Source of the DNA: Artemia franciscana
Lineage: Eukaryota; Arthropoda; Branchiopoda; Anostraca; Artemiidae
Length of the DNA: 64,000 nucleotides
Reading direction: 5' to 3'
Assembly (NCBI RefSeq): GCF_032884065.1
Contig: NW_027063596.1
Span: 124,001-188,000 of the forward strand
The notes under the pieces were generated by a model that did no database searches, was not told the origin of the DNA, and was given only the letters and a program-made list of their open reading frames with translations. A program made the position numbers and the translations under genes. Below are positions 34,969-46,095 of the stretch, piece after piece (position 1 is the stretch's first letter; each line of letters begins with the position of its first letter).

Positions 34969-36603
34969 ATGCCAATTCTTTTTATAACCGTTTGTGAATG
35001 TGAAGTACCAATGACAAGTTCATTTTTTGCCCAGAAGCGAAAAAATGTTTCACTACCGAAACTTCTTAAGCAACCAGCAAATTTACCTGTTGATGAGGAT
35101 GCAATCATTCGAATGCATGAGGATCTTGGTTTTGCAGAGGGGCGAGCGTCTGTTGCGTACTGTTTTTATCAGTGACGTCGAATACGCTACAAAACTTAAT
35201 AAAAAGAAAGATGTGAACACCAGAAACAGTTTTCTTTAAAAAGCATATCTTCTTTCAAGCCTTAATCACAAAAAAATAGCAGGTATGAACTAGTTGAAAT
35301 TCCAATGAATATTGGTATTGGGGGAAACCTAAATGATAGCGATAGCTATCATGAATGGACTTTTAAACATAGATGGCAAAGGAATTTACCATGGCAATTT
35401 GAAACCAGAAAATTCCTGAATAAACTATAAAGCTTACTGGATTATACCCAAACTCACTGATTTTGGGAAGGGGTGAAATGAGCTAATTGGTTGGCAACAA
35501 CCTCGTGTTCCCAAATTGGTGCTGCAAAAGGGGACATTAGTTACGAAAGTCCCAAACGACTTGCTGGCAAAAAAGCATATCCAGTGAGGGATATATATGA
35601 GTTAGGAATGGTGTTCTATTAGATGGCCAAGCCGTCCCTATCAGATCCTTGGGCAGAAGATTATCTGACGCTTCTTTTAAACTTCCAATAGAACTAGGAA
35701 TTGAAAATGAATTTCGACCATCTCTAGATTTCTGTCCATAGTGCCATAGACAAGATCATATCCTCATGCTTGGTGCATGAAGGAAATGCAAGGCTCTCTT
35801 CAGCTGTTGTTTACACCTCCTTGCTGAACTTCCAGACAGTGCCATTGAACTGAACACCCCGTCAACGGACATTGGTATGGAGTTCCGTCATTCGCCTGAT
35901 GATGATCCTTCTAACCCAAATTCAGAGGTGTATATAGTTATAGGAAACGATTTAGCTCTTTCCATTGCCGGTCCAACACACCCCTTGTCGCCTTTCAACT
36001 TGTCCGTAGGTTTAGACTTTCTGAAATGTGAAGAATCTGGAAAAGCACCAAGCAATTTTTTTCAGTCCTCACTTGAAGAAGGTTGGATTATTAGTATTCC
36101 TAGATATTTGTTTTTTAAGACCATTCAAAAAAGTCTTTTATTCTAATGAGGCTACATCACTTCCATCAATTCCTCAAAAACAGTCTTCAGCCTATTTGAT
36201 GCTCGAATCAGAAGAGTTGTTCAGTGCACCTGACGACTTTGTGCCAGTTAGAGGGAAAAGAGTAGTGAAGTAGGACTTGTTGTAGTTCAGTTCAGGATAA
36301 AAACGTTGAGGCGGTTCCAGCTAGCAGCAATAAATGCAACAATAAAAGCCAAAGATGTTTTAGTGATAGCCGGTACAGGTTCAAGTAAATCAACTGGTTA
36401 CCAAGTCACAGCTATCATGAAAAATGGCACAACTATTGTCATTTTACCTATTCTTGCTATAAGGATGGACCAGTTTCAATTTCTGAAAAGGAAAAATGAA
36501 CTGCTTTATGAAGTAGGAGATAACATGTCAGATGATTACTACCCCAGACAAGAGATTGAAATCACAAAAAATCAGCTACAAACCCAATCATACTTTTAGT
36601 CAC
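34969..36603 (+). pseudogene. Kinase-RecQ-like fusion pseudogene, 5' part
   Basis: Plus-strand remnants in the order of a protein-kinase domain appear across frameshifts. They are a Gly-loop-like GFAEGRASVAY (about 35130-35160), a beta-3 Lys in YATKLNKKK, a helix-C-like SFL-KAYLLSSLNH, the catalytic loop HGNLKPEN (35390-35413; the usual Asp is Asn), TDFGKG (35456-35473), then YESPKRLAGKKAYPVRDIYE (about 35542-35600). From 36306 a RecQ-like helicase begins (FQLAAINATIKAKDVLVIAG). Its Walker A is AGTGSSKSTGYQ, lacking the usual Gly-Gly-Gly, and TTIVILPILAI follows. Stops and shifts make it a pseudogene. A hAT transposon interrupts it exactly at 36603 and the helicase resumes at 41506. The kinase and helicase may have been one protein; that is inference from order, strand and spacing. 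Confidence 0.65.
36596..36603. repeat. hAT target-site duplication, left copy
   Basis: TTAGTCAC, repeated exactly at 41506-41513. Eight-base duplications are the hallmark of hAT insertion. Confidence 0.93.
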
Positions 36604-36803
36604 CAGTGGCGCCATTTCAGAAAACCTTAGGGGGGGCCAAAAATCGATTTTGGGCCCCCATCCAGCCTTAAAAATTTTAAAATTTTCGAACATGCCTTTA
36701 GGTACCGTACTACCTTTGGGGTTCATATTTTGCAGCTTATTTAGGGACCAAAAACAGTACCAAAATAGAACATTTACTGTATAAATCAGAAACTTACGTA
36801 CAG

Positions 36804-39152
36804 TTACTTCAGCAATGGATATCTCCTTTGCTTCATCTTTGCGAAGTCGTCGACAAGCTTCTCAAAATTGAGCTCCTTCACTGCAGCTTTCTCAGAGAAT
36901 ATAAGCAGCAAATGCGATAGTCGCTCGTTTTCCATCGTTGTCCGGAGGTAGTCCTTCACAAAGGTCAACACAGAGAAAAAACGTTCATTTGAGCACGTTG
37001 TGAGCGGGAGTGTGAGGTCTACCCTGACGACCTTAAGAAGCTCAGAATAAGCTTCTTTCAATCCTCCGAGGTGTTCGAAGACATCTAAAGCATTTGCCGG
37101 TTTCTGTGGAAGCTGCGACACAAATGCACGAGCTATTAAAGCTTGACACTTCAGCTGCATAGTATCGATTCCCGCCTGATCGAAGTATGTCGCGATCACA
37201 AAAAGTAAATCTGAGTCCATAAAATCTGTGGATTTGGGGTGAAGGCAACGTGTGGCTTCTAGCACTGGCAGTTGGACAGAAAAACGCTCTTCAAACTCAT
37301 TTAACACTCTGTCCAAAACCTCGTAGAACTCTCTCCGCTTTTTTTCTTCCGTTGTTGTGCTTTCGGAGTCAATGTTGTGCTTTCCAATTGTTGTTGTCGT
37401 CAAATAGTCTCTTAGTCTTCCGGATATCTTCTGAACTCGTTTTGATTTAACAGGTATGGCTGAAGAGAGAGCACTTGTTTCCGACAGATCAGCTCCGACA
37501 TTAATGGCCATCTCTTTAGACTTGCCGTATAGGACACGAAAATACTCGTCATCACGCATTTTCCTCAGTTCGTTCTTTGTTGCACTGATCAAAGTGCAAG
37601 CTTCTGAGATGACCAGATCTGCTGCCTGTAGTTGTTCAGAAAGAGGGTTTATCACTGCAAGAACTTCGTGAATGACATGCAAACTGAATATGAAGGGAAA
37701 CGACTCTAGCTGGTTCTTAAGGCCCGTAGCTTCTGCCGCTGCCTCCCTGTCAGAAGATTCTTGAACTACTGACAGAACTGCGAGTATGCAGTCATATCTA
37801 ACCAGGATCTTAGCCACTGATCTATACCAGTAAGACCAACGTGTCACTACTGTCCTTTCAAGCGTTAGCACAGGCACATTGGCAGTTTTCTGGGCTTCGA
37901 CGAACAACTGGTATCGAGTGTTGCTGTTGGAGACGAAACTGTAAACTGTTTGCAAAACTGAAAATACTGATGAAATTCTTTTTATTTTCTGCATACAATC
38001 GCCAATGACAAGGTTAAGTCTATGGGAATGACAGTGTGTGTACACCGCTTGTGGTGCTTTTTCCCGGAGACGGGCCTGTACTCCTGAAAAGTGTCCGCTC
38101 ATTACACTGGCCCCGTCATAGCACTGTCCAACACACTTTGACCAGTCAAGGCCGATACCCTTTATTTCGTTGTAAATGAAGTCGGCCAAACTCTCAGCGT
38201 CAACCTTGCGCATGTGGTAGCAACCTATGGCCCTTTCTTTGATTTTCAGGTCATGAACATAGCGCACTAAGATCGCGAGTTGTTCCTTTTTCGAGAGGTC
38301 TTTTGTCTCGTCAACAAGAACGGCAAAATATTTTGCTTCTCTGACTTCTTTCGCGATAGAACTTTTGATTTCATTTCCTATGACCTCAATGTAGTCGTTT
38401 TGGTACTCGTGTGACATGTAATGGCCATAGGCCTTACGAGAGTTTTTCATCAAGTCAGGGTTGATTTCTGTTAAAAGATGTACTGTCTCTACGAAATTCC
38501 CTTGATTCGCACTAGACTCCCCTTCATCATGGCCACGAAACGCAAGACCTTGCCGTCCAAGTAATGCTGTAGTTTTTAGTAGAGCTTTTACGTACTGTCT
38601 ATTCTCTAGTATTTCTTTTTCGCGTTCTTTGGAGAGGCATGACGCAACAGATTCGGCCGCCTCCGTCTCAATAGCTTTAAACTGAGTCAAAGAAATGGTA
38701 CATGCTTTGTGTCGGTCGCTGTTTTCGTGCTGCCGTATCAGTTCAGAAATGTCTTTCCACTTTCTAAATCCTATATCAATGAATGCTCTAGCTCCATACC
38801 TTTCGCCTGATCTTAGCGAAGATCCACTGAAATGTCGGCAATTGAAACAGAACACCGAGTCCTGTTCTTTCGAATATTCGAGCCATGGGTATTTCAAGAA
38901 ATAGGAGCTGTTAAATTTTCGTTTGCGATTCCCGATGGTAGTGGCGGGATAGTCAGTCAAAACTGGTTGGCAGGGGTTATCATACGGGTTCACGGACAAA
39001 TCGGTACTGATCGTTCTGGAAGCCATTTCCTCCGTTTGTGGTTCGCGCAGGTTTGTCTCCTCAGAAATGAGTCTCACGTCCAGGGTCTGCTCGTTTCTCG
39101 GTAAAACTTCGGTTGCCGATGGATTGTCCCTTGACGTCCCAGCATCACTATC
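36804..39152 (-). CDS. hAT transposase exon 2
   Basis: A 2349-nt exon of 783 codons including the stop. It opens DSDAGTSRDNPSATEV directly after the acceptor; an in-frame TAG forms the acceptor itself, so the frame cannot extend further upstream without splicing. This supports the two-exon model. Confidence 0.92.
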   Translation of the reverse strand, partial: DSDAGTSRDNPSATEVLPRNEQTLDVRLISEETNLREPQTEEMASRTISTDLSVNPYDNPCQPVLTDYPATTIGNRKRKFNSSYFLKYPWLEYSKEQDSVFCFNCRHFSGSSLRSGERYGARAFIDIGFRKWKDISELIRQHENSDRHKACTISLTQFKAIETEAAESVASCLSKEREKEILENRQYVKALLKTTALLGRQGLAFRGHDEGESSANQGNFVETVHLLTEINPDLMKNSRKAYGHYMSHEYQNDYIEVIGNEIKSSIAKEVREAKYFAVLVDETKDLSKKEQLAILVRYVHDLKIKERAIGCYHMRKVDAESLADFIYNEIKGIGLDWSKCVGQCYDGASVMSGHFSGVQARLREKAPQAVYTHCHSHRLNLVIGDCMQKIKRISSVFSVLQTVYSFVSNSNTRYQLFVEAQKTANVPVLTLERTVVTRWSYWYRSVAKILVRYDCILAVLSVVQESSDREAAAEATGLKNQLESFPFIFSLHVIHEVLAVINPLSEQLQAADLVISEACTLISATKNELRKMRDDEYFRVLYGKSKEMAINVGADLSETSALSSAIPVKSKRVQKISGRLRDYLTTTTIGKHNIDSESTTTEEKKRREFYEVLDRVLNEFEERFSVQLPVLEATRCLHPKSTDFMDSDLLFVIATYFDQAGIDTMQLKCQALIARAFVSQLPQKPANALDVFEHLGGLKEAYSELLKVVRVDLTLPLTTCSNERFFSVLTFVKDYLRTTMENERLSHLLLIFSEKAAVKELNFEKLVDDFAKMKQRRYPLLK

Positions 39153-40984
39153 CTACAGAGTAATCAAGTTTTAATTAAAAACAAATTAAAAGTGATGTCC
39201 CAGTTACTTCTTTTACCAGGACGTGAATTGTACATAATTAACATAGAAAACAACACAAAATTTAGAGCAAGCAACAACAAAAAACATAATCAATTCAACT
39301 ACGAAGCTATAATCAATTAGTTCGTGGTAACGAACTTCAAGTAAAAAAGCGACACGGCTCAATAGTAACCGAAACTCTAAAACACGGAATTTTGATACCT
39401 ATAGATGCATCAAAAGAATCAGATTTGTACGCTAATTTCAAATATATAAGTTGTATCAAATTTATTTTTACCCATCAAAAGTTACGAGCCTGAGAAAATT
39501 TGTCTTATGTCCGAAAAAAGGGAAAAACACCCCCCCCCCTGAAAGTAATATAACCTTAACAAAAATATCACCATTTAATTCAGCGCATCACTGAACTTTA
39601 CTGCAGGAGTTTCAAGCTCCTATCTGCTAAAATGACGAATTTTGGATTTTCTTGCCAGAAGAAAGATCAAGGACGCGTGTTTTTTTTTTCCAGGGGTGAT
39701 CGTATTGACCCAGTTGTCCTAGAATATCGCAAGAGGGCTCATTCAAAGGTAAATTAAAAGTTCTAGTGCCCTTTTTCAAATGAAAAAAATTTGGAGAGCA
39801 ACTAGGCCCCATCCCACCCTCTTTTTACCCTAAGTCACCTGATCAAAATTTTGAAACAGCCATTTTGTTTAATATATTTAAAAATTTAATAAATATGTCT
39901 TTAAAGATGTCTTAATTGTCCAAAGTCTCTGGGGGAAGGTGTTCAATTTGTGGACTTTGCCCTTTTTTATAAATAGTTTTTTTTATAAATAGTATAGGTA
40001 ATTGCGAAGTATACAAACATTTTCAGTTTTTTTCTGGTGGGGGGGCAGCTCGAGCAGAGGAGGTTATGTAGGAGGATCTTTCCATGGAGAAACTTTTCAT
40101 AGGGGAGCTGAATTTTCGATCAAGGGGGCACTGGATTTCCAAGCATTATTAAAAAAAAGAATAAGAAATTAAATGAAAAAAAGTTTCTTCAACTCAAAGT
40201 AAGGAGCAGGATTGAAACTTAAAACGAAAAGAAATTATTACATATGAGAAGGTTCACCCTTTCGTCAATACCTCGCTCTTTACGCTAATTTTTTTTTTTT
40301 AGTACAAAATTCCTATACAAAATTTCTTTATATATCTTGCTTTCTATTTACTGGCTCAATTTCACGCTTGGAAGTGTTAAGGGTAATTGTCCCAGTAAAT
40401 TTTAACCAGGATTGTATTGTTCAGAGGATGTTTCCAAGGGGGATTTCTCCGTGGAGGTGAAGCCAGACTTCCTGGCTTTATTTAAAAAATGATCAGAAAT
40501 TAAATAGAAAAACAGTTTTTCAACTGAAATTAAGGAGCATTATTAAAACTTAAAAATAACAAGAATTATTACATATAAGAGGGGGGTTGCCTCCTCCTCA
40601 ACACTGCGCTCTTTATCCTAAAGTTTAAATTTTGTCCCAATTCTTTAAAAATGACTCCTCAAACACAAAGGGCGTTTTATTAAAACAGTAAGTAACTTTT
40701 TTACAAATGCTGAAAAACTTTAGCATGAAGAGCGGGGTGTAGAGGAGGGGGAAGACCCCCTCCTCTATGGGGGCACTGTGGGGGACTTGGGGGGGATCCG
40801 GATTTCTGGCAATTCCGCGAGATCGGTACTTCCTGAGGCAATAGGACAAAATTTAAAATGTGGTAGATTTACTTACAGTCGGTTTGAAAAACGAAGCCAA
40901 TCGTCGTTGCATCTTTATTTCTTCTTCTTTCCTTTGGGCTTTTATTTTCCTTTTTTTTGCACCACTCGCACCGGATGAACTCAT
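36804..40984 (-). CDS. hAT transposase (818 aa, two exons)
   Basis: Cuts and moves the surrounding hAT element. Exon 1 (40984-40877) encodes MSSSGASGAKKRKIKAQRKE and ends FFKPT before donor GTAAGTAA; exon 2 (39152-36804) follows acceptor CTCTGTAG in phase 0. Domain order in exon 2: a TTF-type zinc finger (KYPWLEYS, VFCFNCRHF, about residues 130-150); the DUF4371-type RNase-H-like core with first catalytic Asp in AVLVDETKDL and second in GQCYDGASVMSG; a long helical insertion; and the hAT C-terminal dimerisation region containing SNERFFSVL, which supplies the catalytic Glu. It stops at 36804. No frameshift or stop interrupts it. The family resembles vertebrate ZMYM1-like proteins, but the terminal repeats and target duplication show that this copy is a transposon gene, not a host gene. 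Confidence 0.93.
39320..40790 (+). repeat. Hairpin-rich interspersed repeat, copy 3, nested in the transposase intron
   Basis: Begins with AGTTCGTGGTAACGAACT at about 39319-39336, followed by GCGACACGGCTCAATAGTAA, as in copies 1 and 2. Hairpin arms with CTCGCTCTTTACGCTAA-like cores lie at about 40180-40290 and 40510-40780. Because it lies in the intron, it leaves the transposase frame intact. Confidence 0.65.
40877..40984 (-). CDS. hAT transposase exon 1
   Basis: A 108-nt, 36-codon exon from ATG at 40984 to donor ACT/GTAAGT. The lysine-rich start followed by LASFFKPT is the usual beginning of ZMYM1-like hAT transposases and probably includes a nuclear localisation signal. Confidence 0.85.
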
Positions 40985-41505
40985 GTTTCAATAATCCGAT
41001 TTGAACTTGTACACAACTTAACACTGTTTCACGGTTCTTTATTTGATGAAGGGTAACGAGAAACTAAATACAAACCCTGGTCTGGATACCCAATTTCCAG
41101 ATTGTTTTTCCAGAAATTTCCAGATGTTAGCCTACACATAAATGTGCCGACTGACGGGATTCATTAATCACTGGAGAGACTTCAATGTCACAGAAGCACC
41201 CGAGCCCAGAAAGGACTTTACTTTCAAGCACCCGAGCCCAGAAAGGACTTTATGGTCACCCAAAAGGGTGACCATAAATTAATTAGAGAGAACGGCAAAA
41301 ACAGGATACTTTCTTGAAATGCAATAATCGTCGAGTATCTTGAATTTGCTATTTAGTAATAATTCACAGTAGAAATACGGTAAAAAAAAGAGAAAAAAGT
41401 AGAACAAGGACGAATAAACAAAGAATTACGTGGTTGAAATTGGGCCCCTCCAGAAATCAGGGGGGGGCCATGGCCCCCCCCTGCCCCCCCCAAATGGCGC
41501 CACTG

Positions 41506-42125
41506 TTAGTCACCCCAAAAACATTCATTGGTACTGAAATATCGGAAGGATATATCAAAACTGATGTCACTCTGGTAAAGAAGCATCTAAGGTGGCTAGT
41601 ATTTGATGAATGCTATGTTTTTGATGGATGGAGAGCTTTCGGAAAGGCCTTCGAAATATCAAAACTGATGTCACTCTGGTAAAGAAGCATCTAAGGTGGC
41701 TAGTATTTGATGGGTGGAGAGCTTCCGGAAAGGCCTTCGGGAACACGTCTGAAATACGGCTGGTAAAACATGGTGTTCCAATGGTCGCATTAACAGCGAC
41801 ATTTCTTCCACGTCAGATGCAATTACTTAAGAAGTAACTAGTTTAAAACCCTGTAGAGATTTGAAGCTCTGTCAGCAGATCAAATATTACCATATATTTG
41901 CAGACTTATCTCCCTCCACCTTTCAAAAAATGGAAAGCCTCATGGGAGAACCAAGCAAACCAAGTTGCCACAATAAAAGCCGAAGGAAAAGACCCTGTTA
42001 TTATCTATTTCAATAATAAATCTGACGCAAAACTCCTAAGCTGGTTTTTACGTCAAAGAAGCAGCCCTGCCTCGGGTTTCACAATAAATTCCACAAGTTC
42101 GGCAAAAAAAAATCCACTCTAGTAT
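41506..42125 (+). pseudogene. Kinase-RecQ-like fusion pseudogene, 3' part (helicase)
   Basis: Helicase coding resumes after the hAT element: TPKTFIGTEISEG, then HLRWLVFDECYVFDGW (a Walker B position where RecQ proteins have DExH; here DECY), VALTATFLPRQMQ (motif III at about 41784-41810) and a helicase C-terminal piece VIIYFNNKSDAKLLSWFLRQ at about 41995-42055. The 41551-41611 stretch is duplicated at 41655-41715, breaking the frame. Further frameshifts follow and the frame ends at 42120. RecQ-type proteins unwind DNA in repair; this copy cannot be functional. Confidence 0.65.
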
Positions 42126-42139
42126 ACTAGATAGAACAA

Positions 42140-42720
42140 TTAGGTACGACAGTGTGTTAGCGTTCTGCCGACTCGAGCGCAGTTGTCAAAATCAGCAGGT
42201 CATCATCGACTGGTTCATTTTAATAATGGTATATGAAAGTAAACAGCATGCTGATGATTGCCATTTGTTTTATACGTTGCTAAGCAAATCATCTTTTTTA
42301 CCAAACAAAGAGTCTAAAGCTGAATGCTAATCCCAGAAGAGCATTTAGACCTACTCCTCCTCCCATGTGTCACATCTTGGATTGAGGGTACAGATAAATG
42401 CCCATCAAAAACTACGAAAAACCATCAATATCTTTGCTTCAAACAGTCGACGTATTTAGCGCAGATATATACCGTATGTGCTGCATTTCTCCCAAGGCAA
42501 ACGATGTAAAAGGGCCTGTCATCAAGCATATACTGAGGTTCATCCAAGCTTTTAAGCATGAAATCTGTCCTTGGTTGCAAACCTTCAACTTCTCGCCAGA
42601 TTGCATGGGTAAGCGCTTGTTTATCCACTGACTGAAAGAAACCATTCGGCTCAAACAACAAAGGTGGCGGGAAGCATAGTTCGTAATTGAAAAACCTTTC
42701 GAGTTCTATATCTTAATTCT
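42140..42720 (-). pseudogene. Unassigned decayed coding remnant, copy 1
   Basis: Minus-strand coding-like sequence at about 42661-42425 (LFEPNGFFQSVDKQ..., HAIWREVEGLQPR) and onward toward 42140. It aligns with the segment at 44610-45260. The frame is open for 78 codons in this copy and broken in the other. I recall no named domain with certainty. It looks like a repetitive invertebrate gene family that is often associated with transposons. Confidence 0.35.
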
Positions 42721-43329
42721 TTGCAACTGGGACCAGCCATTAAAACATCAAAGCAGGGTCAACGGTACGCAGTTCCACTGCTGACTTGTAGTTTCTTTGC
42801 ACTAACATAGCAGTAGCAGTTGTTCTTTTCTTGAAAGTGTAAATGTTTGCGTCTTTTCCAGTCATATCATTCAGGATTTTCCCACCTATTGGTATAGCCT
42901 CGTCTACGTCCACCTGTTCACTCGCAATCTGCTATATTCCTGAGAAATGGCTCCTTTGTGAAAAGTGAAAAATCCAGGAGAAAGTGGAAAACCTTTTCAA
43001 CATCTTTACAGTTGCGCTCCATTCTTGTCACCCCAACGTCTTTGTGCTGCTCAATAGTCTCAAATGTTAAGCTTTGAGTTCTCGGAGTGCAGAGCTGAAA
43101 ACAGCCAGCACAGGAGAAGATAGAAGCCTTGTTAGGTGTTTCAACTCGCCCACACCATGTTTATGTGTTATACCTCCACTAGTTTTTAGAGAGCGCATTA
43201 ATACTTGTTCCATGGCCAGGTCAAAGGAAAGATCAGCCAAAAATCTGTTGGAGCTACGCATCACAAAACTACCGTCTGCATATTCGTTGAACGTCTGAGG
43301 AATTGTTTCTTTAAGGTCGGATACTACGG
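42721..43329. other. Probably decayed coding sequence, no family recognised
   Basis: Less AT-rich than its surroundings, with short frames on both strands (for example 43264-43067 minus). No motif supports a call. Confidence 0.25.
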
Positions 43330-43830
43330 GGACTATATCCCTTCCACAAAAAGTACATAGCCCCTAATTATTCACCTGGTGTTACGTATCAGCGGGTCGT
43401 ATGGATAAGAATGGTGTAATGCACAACAGTGACGTATGAATTAAAAGGGTCCATGCTTCATTTGCGTATAATAGAGACTGAGGGTTTTATTATTCATTTC
43501 AAATGTAGGTATTGCTTCAGAGGGTTTTAACCTTCATTGAACATGCAAGTAATGCTTCAGAGGGTTTTATGCTTCATTACACAAGGCCGCAACGATTTTT
43601 ACCCAGTATGCACCATATCCCTTCCAAAGAAAGTACGTAGGCCCTCACTAGTCAAACGGTGTTACGTATCATTGGGACACATGGACAAGAACGGCGTAAT
43701 TCGCCAATGCGACGTATCAATTCAACGGGGCCATGTTTTATTTACATGGAATAGATACTGAGGGCTTTACGATTTATTTCAAATGCAGGTAAAACCTCAG
43801 AGGGTTTTACGCTTCATTACAAAAAGTCGT
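43330..43830 (+). repeat. Two diverged tandem copies of a unit of about 280 bp
   Basis: ATATCCCTTCC...AAAGTAC, GTGTTACGTATCA and AGAGGGTTTTA landmarks occur first at 43335-43555 and again at 43615-43830 in the same order. A short third AGAGGGTTTTA lies between them. Confidence 0.65.
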
Positions 43831-44059
43831 AACGATTTCTACCTTGTCTGCGTTTCTTTGCATACAGTTCAATGGCTGCTATGTAGACCGTGTCCGAAAG
43901 CTTATTTCACAAAGAATGCTGCATCCAGATGCAGGGTTAATTCTGAATACTCAGTCCGAAAGCTGTTTTCGTCATTTGTTCTTTGAAGCTCAAATCTCTA
44001 CTCAACAACAACTCAGTGGTAGGGGAAGAAACAGAAATCAACCATCAGATTGAAAACAG

Positions 44060-45260
44060 CTTCTATGTAGCTCCTAATCACTTGACTACTACTGCAAATT
44101 AAAGTACTGGACATGCTTTTGCTCTGTCTGATGGAGGAGCAATTTTTCTCTTACAGATAATGCATGCACAATTGTCAAGATTTGCCTCTACATACTTCCC
44201 AGAACTTTCAACTTTTTCGGGGAATTTCCTGTAACGGACCTAGTCAAGATTTGTCTCACCTTCTTTAGTCTTATATACGATGAGCATTGCCTTCTCTCAA
44301 GCTTTTCTAACGTCGTCTTTTGTAGAAGCTGAATCTAGGAATGACCAGGTGATATCTTAGAAGTTATCCATCTTTTTTCGCGTGGTTCAGCGGTGTAGAT
44401 TTTCTTATGCCAAAAATTCATGAAATCGAATCGCATCCGAGAAAGCCATGGAGGAAAACAATTTTGTGGCAAAGGGCGTCACAAAGTTTCAGTTTAGCTG
44501 CCAATATTTCCCAGAGGGCCTCCAGTTTTCCTTGAGCTTGACTCGGAATGGAAGAATATCGGTTTACAGTCTCGCTATATGTGGGACAGTAAAAGGACTA
44601 GAAAGTCTGTATATTCTCTTATTAAGACAATTGGGTTGGCGTTCTGCCGACTTGACCGCAGTCATAACAATCAGCAGGTTAACATCGGCTGGTGACTGGT
44701 ACTTTACGTCCCGAATCATTCAGGTAGCCAGACAGCATGCTCATGATTGCCCGCTTGTCTTCTGTGTTGCTAAGAAAATTATCTTTTTTTTACTAAATAA
44801 GGTACCTTCGGCTGAAAACTGATCTCAGAACAGCCTTTGGTCCTGCTCTTCTTCCCACGCACAACCTCATTGATTGAGGGTCCAGATAAATACCTGTCAA
44901 ACACCATGAAAGTGTATCCATGTCTTCGCTTCACATAGTTGACATATTTGGTGCTGATATCCGTGTACGTGTTACATCTCTCCCAAGACAAATGATGTAG
45001 AAGGGCCCCACCATCTACTACATACTAAGGTTCACCCAAACTTTTACGTAGGCATTCTATCTTTGGTTGCAGACCTTCAACTTCACACCAGATCGCATTG
45101 ACAAGGGCTGGTTAGTCCGCCAAACAGATAAGAGAACATTTGGTTCAAATAATGAAGGTGGCAGAAACCAGAGTTCGCTGTAATCTGCATTGTCAGCAAC
45201 GTTATGCAAACAGAATTTAATTTGCAACCCCTTTATATCCATGTTTACAGACATTGAAGC
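44060..45260 (-). pseudogene. Unassigned decayed coding remnant, copy 2
   Basis: 44610-45260 is a diverged copy of 42140-42680, sharing CGTTCTGCCGACT, GATTGAGGGT and, on the minus strand, LFEPN and KLKVCNQR. Minus-strand coding character continues to about 44060 (a Lys/Arg-rich stretch followed by LDNCACIICKRK). Many stops are present. Function and family are unknown. Confidence 0.35.
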
Positions 45261-46095
45261 ATTTCGCTCAAATAAACTGGTTTCATTTGGCCCATAACGA
45301 TGAGAGTATCAACTAGACTGCGGCTTTTTTGCTGATGATAAACCTTCACTGTAAAAAAGTAAAATGAAGAATTTAGAAAATTTTAAACTAATTGAGAAAA
45401 TAAAATGTTTTAGCAGAGTTAGATATCAGAGCGCATTGAAATTTTGTTTGCTAGATAATCATTCTTTCCATTTTCAACAAACAAAACAAAACATTTCTCA
45501 AGTACTGATAGGTGGAAATTTCACAGCAATTGAAAAACTAAGCTTTAGGGTCTTTTTGAACGTTATATATGGACAAAATTATGTTTCCATTTTTTTTCGG
45601 TTGGGTTTCTAGGTCCAGAAATCCACAATTCTGCATAATACCATGAACAAAGTGGTGCACCTGAGGCTGAAATTTATCTTAGAGTTCTTTTAATCGAAAC
45701 CGGGGTAATTCAATGAGGATTGTTTATAAAGAAAAAAAGAAACACATAGCCACCAATTAGTTTTTGACAATTTATCCATAGTTCTTGTTTCATTAGCCTT
45801 TCGGTTCTTCTCATCTCTTTTTGTGGAGCAAAATGAAACAAACGACGCCTAATTATATCTTGTTTTCTTACGCAAGTTTTTGGTTACTTAAAAAGCCTAA
45901 TTATTATACCTTTCAAGTTTGGACAATATAAACTTGTTTCTTTTGAGATTATCAATTTAAGAGAATTTTTTCAGAAAATCAAGATTTGCCCTTTCCAGCT
46001 TGTGTGGTTCCACATTGATCATTGGATCAAAAGACAAGCTTATCTGACCAAAAAAAATTACGGGAAAACTATATAAAAATCAAACGTACTATTCT
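45261..46095. other. No gene seen
   Basis: AT-rich; an 82-codon plus-strand frame at 45364-45612 has no recognisable motif and is judged incidental. Confidence 0.5.

Larger units (their letters stand above)
36604..41505 (-). mobile_element. Complete hAT DNA transposon (ZMYM1/TTF-type), 4902 bp
   Basis: The ends carry a perfect 14-bp terminal inverted repeat, CAGTGGCGCCATTT, at 36604-36617 and reversed at 41492-41505. They are flanked by the exact 8-bp duplication TTAGTCAC. G/C-rich subterminal runs lie inside both ends. The element encodes an intact two-exon transposase on the minus strand, and its intron contains a nested hairpin-rich repeat. It interrupts the helicase part of the pseudogene at 34969-42125. 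Intact ends, target duplication and open transposase suggest a recent insertion that could be autonomous. Confidence 0.95.

Noticed and set aside
36804-39077. Host ZMYM1-like gene
   Set aside because: The terminal inverted repeats and exact 8-bp target duplication show it is the transposase of a hAT element.
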